DNA of 64,000 nucleotides from Sitta carolinensis. Its lineage: Eukaryota > Chordata > Aves > Passeriformes > Sittidae. Position 1 is the first letter of the stretch. The number at the start of each line of letters is the position of its first letter. Positions 1-11,843 of the stretch are shown here, piece after piece. The notes beneath the pieces are model-generated. The model was not told the DNA's origin and did no database searches. It worked only from the letters and a program-made list of their open reading frames with translations. The stretch is taken from positions 13,434,501 through 13,498,500 of the forward strand of contig CM063288.1 of NCBI GenBank assembly GCA_032173965.1, written 5' to 3'. A program made the translations under genes and the position numbers.

Positions 1-703
1 GGAAGAAAAACCTTGAGTTGGAATGGCTGAAATTTTTTGTTAAAAACATGCTTTTTCATTTTTGCAATTTTATTTTACCTTTGAGGTAGGCTCTCCTTCC
101 TGTGGCATGACTTTCACAGAAGAGTTTAAGACTAGGGTAGCACTGCAGTTTAGGCCTCAGTCACGCTGTGATGCGAGGAGGGGGGTGAGGAGATCCCCAG
201 GTGATCTCACCCCCATTTTACCTTGCTCTCCCCAGACTTTATTTGTTCCACAGAGAGTGAGTGGGAATCTTCCTGGGCACAGATCACAACCCACTGCTGA
301 CAGTGCAAAGCACAGCCCTGCCTTCTGATCCCCAGCTCAGTGCCTTCTCTAGTCCCACTCTTCTGAGACCTTGAGCACCTGGGGTCAAGGCAAAGGTAAG
401 AGGAAACTCCACTTTCCTTCCAGCTTTCAAAAAGCACTTGAGGACCCAGCTGATGATAAAAATAAAAGCAAACCAGCAGATAAAAGCATAACTCAGAGTT
501 TTGATAGCAGCCAGGAAAGAGCAGTGCAGAGTGCTGATTGCAAAGTGATAGACAGAGGTTTCCATTTCACACATTTCTATTCTAATCTTGCAATCCCAGT
601 CCCACAATGTCAGGACAGATCCCTCATGCAAGGAGGAATGAAAAAGGGACAAAAGAGGAGAAATAACTACGAAATCCCTGGAACAAAAAATGGAAAAGGG
701 GAG
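1..703. other. Non-coding stretch before the LTR
   Basis: No recognisable gene. Open frames of about 115-122 codons on opposite strands overlap here (284-652 minus, 371-715 plus), but neither resembles a known protein, and two overlapping frames of this size are expected by chance. The last 20 bases are purine-rich (about 684-703) and abut the LTR. They could be a retroviral polypurine tract, in which case the adjoining upstream bases would be retroviral interior. More simply, they are host DNA beside a solo LTR. Confidence 0.6.
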
Positions 704-999
704 TGTTGTCCCTGAAAATCAGCCTTCTGATTTGTTTTAGTATAGTGGAGTCAGTTCTCATGAATTGTAAGATAAACAAGAATCATGTTTACATTCCTTT
801 GTAAAAGATATCACCTGATGGACTTCTCAGGTGACCAGTGAAGATGGAGAGGTGGTAACTTCTCTGTCCAATCTCTGATCACTGTCCAGAAACATATATA
901 CGAGGTCAACAATAAACTAGAATCTTCTTCCTTTCTTCTTCTCTACCTGAACACCTGTTGTGTGTGTTACTGTTTGTTTCTATCTGTGTCACAGTAACA
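704..999 (+). mobile_element. Probable solo LTR of an endogenous retrovirus
   Basis: A 296-bp segment starts TGTTGT and ends GTAACA, matching the TG...CA ends and short terminal inverted repeat of retroviral LTRs. Inside, in the expected order, are CCAAT (868-872), a TATA-like element (893-900) and AATAAA (911-916), followed by a pyrimidine-rich R/U5-like part (921-999). Flanking hexamers are GGGGAG (698-703) and AGGGAG (1000-1005), matching at 5 of 6 positions, which fits a decayed 6-bp target-site duplication as left by alpha/beta (class II) retroviruses. No gag, pol or env reading frame is visible on either side, so a solo LTR made by recombination is most likely. A 3' LTR preceded by a polypurine tract (about 684-703) is the alternative. 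The boundaries rest on pattern reading, not on alignment. Confidence 0.6.
868..916 (+). promoter_or_regulatory. LTR promoter and polyadenylation signals
   Basis: CCAAT at 868-872, a TATA-like run (CATATATA) at 893-900 and AATAAA at 911-916 lie within 50 bases. Such tight packing, with the poly(A) signal just downstream of the TATA box near the U3/R border, is typical of compact avian-type retroviral LTRs. Transcription, if any, would start around 920-930 and run rightward. Whether it is still active cannot be seen from sequence. Confidence 0.5.
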
Positions 1000-1389
1000 A
1001 GGGAGGGGTGTTCAGCAATTTGTAGCACAGAGAATTTCTACTCTGCTAACTGACACAGAGGCAAAAAGGCAGGATACATCTGTGGGTTTTGGCATAGTTT
1101 GAGGAAAATCTCCATGTGAAGGTGTAATTGACAAGGTTTAAATTCCAAAGACACAAATGCCATGAAACTCAGAGGACCATCAATCAGATGATCCTCTTAT
1201 GACTAACCCGAGTCCTCTGAGATATCTTGTGAAGAGCCAGGGGTCCTTCAGTGAAGAGGATGATGACATAATGAAAACATTTGCAGCTCTGCTTTTAGGA
1301 GCCTTCATAAGAATGCACAGAATGAGACAATTTAAATTTTAGAATACCCACAGAGGCAATACTGAGAACATGCAAGAGCTGAAATCCTG
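1000..1389. other. Non-coding stretch after the LTR
   Basis: No gene seen. If the LTR were a 5' LTR, a primer-binding site should start right after base 999. The following bases (aagggaggggtgttcag) do not match the common tRNA primers I know, which argues for a solo LTR. The stretch ends in a poly(A) run. Confidence 0.5.
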
Positions 1390-1414
1390 AAAAAAAAAAA
1401 AAAAAAAAAAAAAA
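1390..1414 (+). repeat. Poly(A) run, 25 bases
   Basis: An uninterrupted run of A. There is no AATAAA within 30 bases upstream and no flanking direct repeat that I can see, so a processed-transcript tail is not supported. It is probably a homopolymer grown by slippage. Confidence 0.95.
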
Positions 1415-3470
1415 GAGGCATTGAGAGTTCACCATGAACAGAAGCAAAAGGAGCAGGTGTCATGGAGAGCTGTTGCAGAGTGAAAAACAAAATCAAGGAC
1501 AAGGCATGAGGGAAGGTTTGGATCTCTGATTTTCCATAGAAGAAAGAGACAATACAGTGAGAGGTAAAAAGGGGTGTAATGCAAAGAACTGAGCCAGAAG
1601 AAGTACAAGGAAAAGTTACACCCTAATGTTAAGATCTTTTCCAATGCTTCCTTGTATTTGTAACTATTTGTAAAAAAAAGTGAAAAATGTAGAATGTTCA
1701 AGACACTGAGAGGCTAAAAGCAAAAATAGCAATGAAGATAACAAAAATTATTAAACATGAAAGAGAAAGAACAGGTAACAGGACAGTGGGCACAGACACA
1801 GCTCATTTGAGTTTTGATTTCTTTCCAATCTCCAGCAGTGGAAACAGTACACATGTGTATATTACTTTGAAAAAGCACCACAAACTCTTTGTTGTTATAG
1901 TCTTTAAAAATGCATTTTTAAACTGATGGTAATCTTATGCCAGACTTATTATCATTTCAAGACATCAACTGAACTGGAATGGAAAGCCTTCATTTTCTTA
2001 GCAAAACTTTGCACCTCATAAAGGTTTTATCTGTTGCTATGGCAAAGGCTTTACCCAAAGGAGTTACTTGTAGAACACCACAAGAAGGGGAAATTTTTCA
2101 GTTCTTTTCACATGCACATTTTTATACCCCAGACATTTTAATTTAATCATATTTTCCTTTCATCCTCCTGACAGTTTCTTTTATTCCTGAGTAAGATGCA
2201 TGTCTACATCAGCAGCATGGAAGGATCCATTCTTATCTTCCCCACTGTGAATCAAAATCTACTTTTAATTATAGAATATCAGCTATTTCTCTTTGATGAT
2301 ATTCAAGTGCCTATTCCAAATTGAAAGAGCAATAGAATAACTGCCATGGTATTTTCATACATAGAGTGATGACCTTTTTAATATGATTTCGTGGAAACAA
2401 TGGAGTTACATTCATCAGGTTGTATAGAAACTTGCTGCTTCTAATTTTTTTCAGACATTCCATTTTCAATTCAAAATGACATTTGATAGGAAACATAAAA
2501 ATGCCAGTAGATCGGTGTTTTTTTCAGCCACTTCATCCAACAAGAATTCCCCTCCCCTCCGCCCCATTTCTTTTTACATTGCTATGTTGTTCACTCATTT
2601 GGGACTACTTCAATTTGCTTATTAAATATGTAAGATCTTCATTATGCAGCCAGGAGCTGAATCATGTAAGATTAACACAAAGCCCTTGTGAGAGGATTTT
2701 TTAAAACTTTATTAATATTAATAGTATGGGCAGCTCACATAATTTTGTACTTTCCAAACCCAAATGTCAATACAGTGCATAAATTGTACTTCCTTGCCTT
2801 CTTAGTCTTCTTTGAAGAAAGGATGACATTCAACTTAAGTAAATACAAAACTTTGTACATTTTCAGCTATGTTCCATTTTTACATCCCAAGGAGTCATGG
2901 ACTCTTTTGCCTGCCATTGATAAAAGGGGAACCTGAGGAAACAGGTAAGAAGCCTAAGGATTTTATTCTTTATGACAACTTATACAGCATCATAAAACAC
3001 ACAGTTCTTAATAAAATAAAAGATTTCACTAAAGACCTAACAAGAAGTGCAATAATAGCTAAAGAGTGGGAACATGGACTTGAACCCTTTCACAGAACTG
3101 AAGGAAAATTCAGATGCTCAGGTTGTATCTAAAGCAGGCAGCAGCTGAGAAGCATCTTACGCCTAACCAGCAGGCAATAGGAGAGAAGACAAAACCAACT
3201 TTTATCCCCCTTCCTGTCAGAAACAAGCCTGAAACATCCTCCTGAAATTTGTGCTGCAGGATCTTTTTTTCAAAGAGCTTAGCACACTTCAGTCCTTTCT
3301 TTCCACACTTAACTGGAGGAGGAAGTATCACGTACTTGCCCTGGGTACACAGAGACTTAAGAGAGGAGGGTTCACCCAAGAAGTGGTTTCTCTTCTCTGT
3401 CTCTCAGGACTCGTTTTCACATCTCAGAGGAATTCTACAGTAGAACATTCTGACAATTGCCAGGTTGTTA
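1415..3470. other. Non-coding AT-rich stretch
   Basis: No recognisable gene. One open frame (2869-3132, plus, 88 codons from ATG) is lysine-rich and follows a reasonable splice-acceptor-like site (attttcag just before 2865). It also contains a donor-like site (cag|gtaag at 2943-2944) and matches no protein I know. The rest is unique AT-rich sequence with short T and A runs. Confidence 0.55.
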
Positions 3471-3722
3471 CATCGTCACATCCCCATCTCCACTGCTGAC
3501 TTTTGCTGCTGCGTTCTCCCTCTCCAGCGGGACAGCTCTGTCTGCTGCGGGCCAGCTGTGCCAGCACTTCACCAGCCTTGGGCTGTGCCACTCCCGGGAG
3601 ACTCTCCTGAAGACACGTTACAAACAATCCTGCCGCCACTCTTAAAAAGGATCCTTCTATTCCTTTCTTCGGCATTGCTACTTCTTTTACTAGCAGCTAA
3701 AATACAGCACCACTTCTTATAG
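3471..3722 (+). other. CpG-enriched patch with possible terminal exon
   Basis: This patch has about seven CpGs in about 170 bases, in a window otherwise very poor in CpG. A strong splice-acceptor-like site (pyrimidine tract gttctccctctcc, then AG at 3526-3527) is followed in phase by an open frame from 3528 to a TAG stop at 3720-3722. The frame encodes about 64 residues, beginning RDSSVCCGPAVP and ending in a hydrophobic stretch (LLFLSSALLLLLL) and a short basic tail. That shape would suit the C-terminal exon of a small tail-anchored or signal-bearing protein. No homology is recognised, other frames are open as well, and no AATAAA follows closely, so this stays a candidate only. Confidence 0.15.
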
Positions 3723-5502
3723 CATGTTCTAAAAGCAGGCTCCTTTCTCACTGAGATGAGTGAGAATGAGAGAAAACTGTTAACTGTCAGGCAAAATTTG
3801 TTGCTCCTCTCACCCCCTGTTTCACAGTCAAGTAATATAAATATTTTTTTCTACACAGAGACAGTTTCAACAGGGAACAACCAACCTAGAGTCTGCTACT
3901 TGCATCACTCTAGGGAGAGAATATGGAAAAGCAACAGGTAGAGACAGAAAGAATCTGAGTCTTTGGCTTCTTTCATGTTTTCTGTAAAAGAGAGAAAATC
4001 AGCTACAACTTAAAAGAAATGCATAATATTATTCTAACCTCTGGAGGTCTCATAACATGTTTACAAGTTATTCTGTGCGACTTCCCGGAAAATCCATAAA
4101 CATTCAAATATATATTTTAGAACCACAGCCCAGCAAGAGAGAATGAAAATTTACTATGATCTTGTTGCATGGATGGCACTGAAGTTGTAAAAGAATAAAA
4201 AATACTTTGCATTATTATGGAGGTAATCCTAAACCCATCAGCTAGATCTTTATTCAAACAGATACCAGGTGACAGCTTGTGCACAGTTTCTACATTGAGA
4301 AATGAGCACAGTGATAGTCTATTCAGACATGTCCTTTAATAGACAATTCTTTCAAGCTTAATATTTTTAAATATTGGAGATTTTCTCCTTCCTTCTTTCT
4401 TTATTTTTCTACATCATTTCTGCAAAAGATTAAAACAAGAAAAAACCTTACCAAAAAAATTGAGTCAAGAAGAAAAAAATAACGTGCCTGGAAGAAAAAC
4501 ACCCTAGAGTTGCAAGGAAGGAGCTTGTCCACATTATACTTTCAGTCTCATTCCTCAGGCTGAAGACACTTAAATTTTTGAATCACTGATCTAAAGCAAA
4601 ACAGATTTAAAAATTTATTTCTCTTAATCATACACAGTGAAATGGAGTTTGAAAGTTGTAACCCACAGGGGCACCTTCTGATTCATGATGGTTGCAGCTT
4701 TAGCTTGGCATCAGTAAACAATGAGCAGCTCTCTCTTCTGTGGTGCCTATAAAAACCTTACATTTGCATATACAAGTAAATTAAACTGTGTTCTGGGAAT
4801 GACTCAAAGAAAATGAAATCAATCACATTTATAAGCATCTTGTAACCTTTACCCGTTCCTCTGGAAGAGAAATAAAATGAAGACAATTGTACCTTGGTTT
4901 CCACAGTGTTGTCTGGGTGTTTGATAGTAATCTGACTGGGAAATGATACCGACAGCAAGATAACAAGGAAACCCATTTATCACTGTGACAGGTGCTCGGT
5001 TTCATATGAGTTTAAATTACCAGTGATGGAGTAGGGTTGTCTGTCTCTCATCTCAACCTCATAACCACTGTTTAGACTCAACTAAAGTTTCCATTTCGTA
5101 GTAATCAAGTTACATGGAGTCAAATTGTTATTCATGAATTCAAGGAGGTTAAGACTTGAGATTCATTAATGTGATGTTGTCAGCCACAGCGAGCAGGTCC
5201 ATGGCCTAGAACACTGTGGTAATTGGTAAATCTGAATGCTGGGTGGTTAATGGCTGTTTATTAGCCTCTAATACATTCTGTGTTATTTAGTCTTACAAGA
5301 TTTGACACCAGATATTTCTAGTGAGTCACAACACCCTGACAGTTCACCTTTCTTGTACATCAGTGGACGTGTACCAGAGCTTAACCATGCTAGAGGAAAA
5401 GAAATATATATCATCACTTCTACCTTCTACTGGGCAGAATACATAGGATTTGGATTTGGATACCTAGGGACTTGAGGAGCTGTTCTGAAACCCAGGGAAC
5501 CA
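3723..5502. other. Non-coding AT-rich stretch
   Basis: Nothing recognisable: no open frame of note, no repeat family, only short A and T runs. Unique intergenic or intronic sequence. Confidence 0.6.
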
Positions 5503-5571
5503 TTTAAAGACAAAGACATTGTCTTTAAAAGAGATGACAAAGACATTGTCATTAGACACAAAGACTGTGTC
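5503..5571. repeat. Three tandem hairpins with matching loops
   Basis: Three perfect inverted repeats stand in a row. (1) Arms TTTAAAGACAA (5503-5513) and TTGTCTTTAAA (5519-5529), loop AGACA. (2) Arms ATGACAA (5534-5540) and TTGTCAT (5546-5552), loop AGACA. (3) Arms GACACA (5555-5560) and TGTGTC (5566-5571), loop AAGAC. Stems differ but each remains fully paired, and the 5-nt loops are identical or shifted by one base. This suggests repeated duplication of a small palindromic unit, probably by replication template switching. A structured RNA is possible but there is no sign of a transcript. Confidence 0.85.
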
Positions 5572-8500
5572 ATTTCCATGCCTCAATTTCTTTTATTTTT
5601 CCTTATCCTTAAGAATTCTCTACCCCATTGACTGTTTTGCTAAGGAGAAATCAAAACCAAAAGAAACAAAAGCATGCTTATGATTTCTTTGGAACTTTAT
5701 CTATCAAGAGCAATCTTTTCTGTTTATTTCAGAAGCACAAAATTTTACAAGGCAACAATCTATAGTAAAAATATCCCTTTTCACATCATTTTGATGGTAG
5801 GATGGACTGTTAAATTTGAAAGTTTGCAAGAGGAAGTCACATTCACGGCATGACAGTCATCTGAGGAGAGAGGCAAGTGTAAGACTAGGCAGGATTCAGC
5901 TGAGTCACCAGGCCCTTCATAGACTATCAAAGTCCTGTTAACATTTGGCACCTCGTTTAATTCCTGTGCTTCATATAGCATGCTGATCTGTGCCTACATA
6001 GGCAGGTTTCTCAACATTTGATATAGGATACCAAATCATAGCTCTGAAAATATGGGGTTTGTTTATAAAATTCCAACATAATTAACTTATATGAACTTTG
6101 TTCTTTTCCTACCTTGCCTTTTATCTGATACTCATCCTTCAGGTTCCCTCTCTTGAGAAAATTATAGAGAGGAGGAATAGACTTGAGCTTATTAGGCTAA
6201 AAAGAAAAAAACTCTTTAATTCTTCTATATATCTCTAGTTCCCTTATTTTTCTCCACACTTTCAGTTTCAAATCATTCTCTTGCACAAGTGAGTAGGAAA
6301 ATATATAAGGAATTGTGGTGTGTTGACTGTGGCTGGACACAGGATGCCCACCAAAGTCACTCTACCACTGCCCTCCTCAGCTGAACAGGGAGAGAAAATA
6401 AAACTAAAACCTTGTGGCTTGAGATAGGGACAGACCTTGGCCATCAGCAGGTCCACCTTGGAGCCACCTGGCATTCACTCCAACAGAAATCAGAGAAGAT
6501 TAAAGCAGTTTCTCACAGAAACAGTAGCCCCCACTTGTCACACAACCCCAATACAGGAATTAAGAACTGTACAGGCTTTGCATATCGCTGCTAATGCATT
6601 GATGGTTTTGTTCTAAACACTTTGACTGAGACACAGTAGAATGATATTCTCTTTTTTCCATAGGTGTGTTATACCATGACTGAGTAAAAAGGTATTTTCC
6701 TTCCCTCCTAGTGCTAAATACTGCCCAAATTTTTTATTAGTTCTGGCATTCATAACCTTCTCTTTCCATTACTTCAGGACCTCAAGATCACTCAGCAAAT
6801 TGTGTTTAGTACCTGGATCTTACACTTTATTGATTTTCTTTTTACCTTTGAAATATTAACATGTTTCAAAAGTATTGCATATCATGCTGGTCACAACAAA
6901 AAATGTGATGGGCACATGAAGCAAGATGAAGACCTCGATTAAAAAGCTCTCTTCAGCCCAATATTTTCCTAAGTCGTATTTTAGTTTCTCATGCATCTTT
7001 CCAGCCTTCTAGTAGTTCTGTTCCTTTTAAACTTAGTCAATTATTTTTTCTTATAGCAAAATATGAAAAGCTTCACAGAAACCTAACTAGGTTACATCTA
7101 TGGAAACTGGACTGACAAGGAGTCTTTTATGGTATAATGTTATTGAAATGATTTTCACCAAAACTCACAGGAACATTTAAAATGAAACCCAAACCAATTG
7201 GAAACTCCCTTGATCTTATGCTTTATACCATAATTTGGATTCTTTCTAGTTTCTCAAAAGGATATAAATATACATTCGGGTCAAGGTTTTGGCAGCATTC
7301 ACTGCAATACAAGGCTTTGAGAAGAAGCAAATCTAGGAGTTTCAACTCAAATTGTTTTTCACTTGGAGTCAGGGCTGTTCAGATGCAAACCCAAGTCACA
7401 GGTCTATGGGTATGTATTCTCAGCCAGCCTTAACTGAAGGTCTTTTAAGGAAACTCTACAGTCTATCATAAAGCTCAAAACCCTAAATGTGTGAAAATTA
7501 TTTCCCATGTACATTGTAAACCCAATTTCTCTTTATGAAGTGTATATTACAAAGGTATTATGCATATAAATTAGCTTTTCAAAAACATGATGGCATCTTG
7601 GAAATATGAACTGAGATTGAGCCTCTGAAAAGACACAGAGATCTTCTTGGCGGGGGTGGTTTTGCTTTTAAACAGCATTCTATCAAAAGAACAACAATAA
7701 AATAAGCAAGCCAGGCTTGATAGGTTTCATATTGTGATGTAGTGTCATGCATATTAATCACCATAATGAAACCTATTCCAAGTAATTCACGTGCCGCATA
7801 AATAGCTTTGTAAAGTGATGCATTTTAATTGTTGGCAAGAACATATTGTTCAAATCTGTGGCAATTAGAGAAAAAAATTCTGTAGTTGTACCATTTTTGG
7901 TCTGACTACTTTTGTTTCTTCCAAATAATTTTAATAAAATCTAAAGATAGACCCTTGGGAAATGGTAAGAAAATTCTTTTTTTCTCAGCAAGAAAGGGAC
8001 TTGGAGAAGAATGGTGCAACAAGACCAAAAGCTCACACACCTGATGGGTTAAGCCTCTCACACATGGTGGGTTATCAAGTCTCCAAAATTATTGCAGCAG
8101 TCTCTATTAATTTGTGTACACTGGTGGTACGGATGATGAAAGTGACACAGTTGCTTTCATTATTAACTTCATTATATGATCTGTAACATTATTAGCAGCA
8201 AGACAGCAAGTACAGAAGGCAAGCTGATAACGTAATCAAGCACAAGACACTGAAAAATTGTGAAAAATATGCTATTTGCCTAAAAATGGAAGACAAAAGA
8301 GCTACTGTGAGTCAGTATCCACAAGGGTTTTCAGACCTTGAAACTCTGTGAAATGGACCTAAATAACTCTGTTCCCTTCCTGGCATAACTTTCTGCAACT
8401 GTCAGGTATTTGCTGTGTTTGTAAACTAGTAGTTTTAATCACAGTACGGATTCCATTTCAGTCATCAAAGATAAATGCTTTAACAGCACACATGTCTAAT

Positions 8501-11500
8501 TCTATCTATCACATCAGAAGCTAAGTCAGGGTCCTTGAGCATGAGATGACAATTAACTGTGGTCACAGGTGGGTTAATTTTACTGAGGAATCTCAAGCAC
8601 TGAAGGCCTTTGTAATTTGCTGTATTCCTTGTTTCTCAGGAGAACTGATTCTGAGCTAAGCTTCAAAAATTAATCATAAAAATATTACTATAGAACAAGA
8701 TAAGAAACACAAATCCCTCCTCAAGAAAATAAATAAAACATCAGGTTTTATCACTCTCCTCTAATTAGCATGGCAACCATTCTATTCCTTCCTGGAGCCT
8801 CCAGGGCAAATGATGTCAGGTGGTGACATGATGCAAATGCCTCGGTGAAAAAGGGAAGCAGCTGGTGTGTGTTTGAAGGGGGAGTTATTTCCTAGCAATG
8901 CAGACTCCTCTGGTACTCAGCTCACACCTCTTGCAGATAAATAACTTCCACATGCTGTCAATATGTCACCTTTGGAGAAATTACAGTATATATAGTATGC
9001 AAATTATATACAGTCACTGTGCATTTTGATTTCTTCCCATTTGTAGAAATGGAAAAGATATACAAGAACATAAAGAGAAGCACAGGGGACTGGATAGCCA
9101 CAGGCAGAGAATGCCTTCATTAGCAAGTGAAGTCCTCGTGTGACAGAAGAAGACACCTGCATCTGATGTTTTGATAATGGAGTTACAGATGTGAGACTGT
9201 CTTACACTCCTCTTATCCCAAATCCACATCTGTGCAGCTTTAGAAATGTCTGATAAACATATATGATAAACAAATGGGTGACTATGTGACCTGCATTATA
9301 AGAAAGGTTAAATAATGGGATGAAATCATCATCTTTGGGCCTTAAAATCTATGATACTCTTTTCTGCCTCTTAATGTGATAAAGTCTGTCACACACTCTG
9401 AACTAACCCCACAATATGGGTCTTTTCATCCACTTCCTGGCTAAATTAAGTCTATCCCAGGACTTCTCCTCTAAAATTGCATTTTGTTTCTGTTGAACAG
9501 CATCTACAGAAAACAGCAGCAAAGGATTTGCAATATATTTTGCCAACAGAAAAACTTTGATACTTTTTTGTACAGCTGAAGATAAGTAGCGATCTAATCC
9601 AAATGTTAATGTAAGGATTCTTTCCCTTGGCTTCAATTCTACCTAGATCACAGGAATTTTCCTAAACTGCTTTAACATCTTTGCCAAGTCATTGGGCAGG
9701 GTATATAGTAAACAGATCAGAAGGTGGTCCACACATTCTGATAAGACTCCTCTGAAGCTTTGAAAAGCTGGAGCATGTAAACCCTGAAGTGGTTATACAA
9801 AACAGTGACAGCTACACATGTTCAGTATTCCCTCACTGATAACAATATTTGAGGAGATAGACAGCTGGTGACCCAAGTCAGAGTGCAGCAGAGGAGTACA
9901 GAGCATTCACCACTCAAGGCTGCTCAAAGGTGATGAAAATTCTGTATATAAAGGTCCTCCTTTGCTTTCCCAGGCATTTTGGAATTAGACAGGCAGTCAT
10001 AGAATTTGTCAGCATAGGAATGCCCTAAAAAGTGAAGGCTGAAGCCCTGTAGCTCAGGCACATCACAGCCAGCACACCCAGAGGAAGCACACAGTGAGGA
10101 CGGACTGAGCACAGGCCTGGCTGTGCAGGCAGCTCCTGACACGTAGGCTGGGGCAACCTGTGTGGATTAATAACAATGACTGTGCAAAACAAACGCACTT
10201 TCCTAGCCTGTGACCTTGTTTGCTTGGGAAACATTATGAGAAGTTAGAGATTGTAATAAGCAAACAACAGGTAAGGACAACATTGGTAAGGAAAAGCAAG
10301 CTGCTTTCTGGGCATTAGAAATGGCAAAGTACAATTTGCTGTGCACATTACCAGGAGACAAGCAATGAGATGATAACAATTCCTTTAAAGTCACAGGTGG
10401 ATTTAAATTTCTGCCTTTATGAAAGAAATTCCAAGAGAAAAGTTAACAACAGGTGAAGGTACAGTGGGTTAGGGGAATGAGTGCAGCTGTAGTGGGGGAA
10501 GAGTTTAGGATGTACAACAGACATAAAGAAACACCAACACACACACCTTTGGTGCTAATAAGGATCTAGCCTGGAAGAACATAAATGCTGATTCAATGAA
10601 GATTTTTCCAAAAGGCCAGAAGTTTACAACTGTGCCACAAATTTTAGACTACAGTTGAGGCACAGATAACAACGAAGAACAAAAGAAAAACAACTCACAG
10701 TGCAAATAATTGACAGCTCATGACTGAATCCAATACAAAATGTAGTAAATTAATGTCTTTGTGAAGGCATGCAAGTCTGTTTATCCAATTACAAAGCAGT
10801 CCCAGAGAATTTGCTATTCATTTAGCATCATGGAGTACCTTAGCACAGCATCTTGCCAAATGTTTAATTTAAAAGACATAACTCCAGAGTATGTTATGAC
10901 TTGTTTTACAGATTAAAGAAACAGCTCCTAAAACGGAACTTGTTACAGAATCTGTGTGTTCTTCTGATTTCTACAAAATTGTCAAGAATCTGCATGAAAG
11001 GTTGATTTTGGGAAAAACAGCAGCAGCAGCAAACAACTCATATTAGCTTTCTGACTTTGATGGACTATTTACAGAACATATGGTCCTGATTACCAAAATG
11101 CTTGTCTGAAATTACCTCAAATATTATATTCAGTTACACAGCACAGAAAGTATAATGGTGAATACTCGCCTTTCTTTTCTTTTTTTTTTTCCTTCAAAGA
11201 AAGCAACTCTGGAGCAGATTTGTAAATTACACTGGAACCTGCTTATATTCAAAATATATCCAAAGACTTCTAGTTGGCTGCAAGATATACCATCACACAT
11301 ATCATATTGACTCTTTGCCATTCTGCCACAGTGTAGATTACTGCCTGAACTGATATGGAATTAGCAACCAGTGCCCTATCAGCCTAAGAAGTTGCAGGTT
11401 CTAGCTACAACTGGCTGTGCTAGCTGTGAATCTCCTAGTGATAGAAAGACTAATTCCACCCCTTCAAGTACTTATGGTGAGCTGCAAATCATTCTTTTCA

Positions 11501-11807
11501 TCATTTTGCCCTAAAAATAGTGAATTCCAAGGTCTATTTCTTCTTCAGGTCCAGAGCAGTAATTTGTCAAACTTTTTCTGTAATGTCAGTAATGTGTACT
11601 CCCTTTCACATATTTGCATACAAGGAGTGTAGCCTATATGGAAAACTTTTTTGTGTGTGGAATCAAGCAGGCTATGTTATTAACAATGGTGTTTTGCAGG
11701 GAGTGTTTAATGATCTAGACATGTTTACCTCGAAGAGAAATCTACAAATGGACTTTCAATTGGAACAAACCAAATGAGAAAACAGCTCCATCTCTCAACC
11801 AGCATGG
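5572..11807. other. Long non-coding AT-rich stretch
   Basis: About 6.2 kb with no gene, no repeat family I can name and no long tandem repeat. Open frames are short and occur on both strands. Composition is uniform and AT-rich with few CpGs. It could be intron or gene desert. Confidence 0.55.

Positions 11808-11839
<32 letters not shown>
11808..11839 (+). repeat. Poly(A) run, 32 bases
   Basis: The longest homopolymer of the window, uninterrupted. The 400 bases upstream carry partly overlapping plus-strand frames (11417-11632, 11520-11777), but none matches a known protein and no AATAAA precedes the run. A retrocopy origin is therefore not supported. Confidence 0.95.

Positions 11840-11843
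<4 letters not shown>

Noticed and set aside
2869..3132. 88-codon plus-strand frame near splice-like sites
   Set aside because: Lysine-rich translation of A-rich DNA, no homology recognised. The internal donor-like site would interrupt it.
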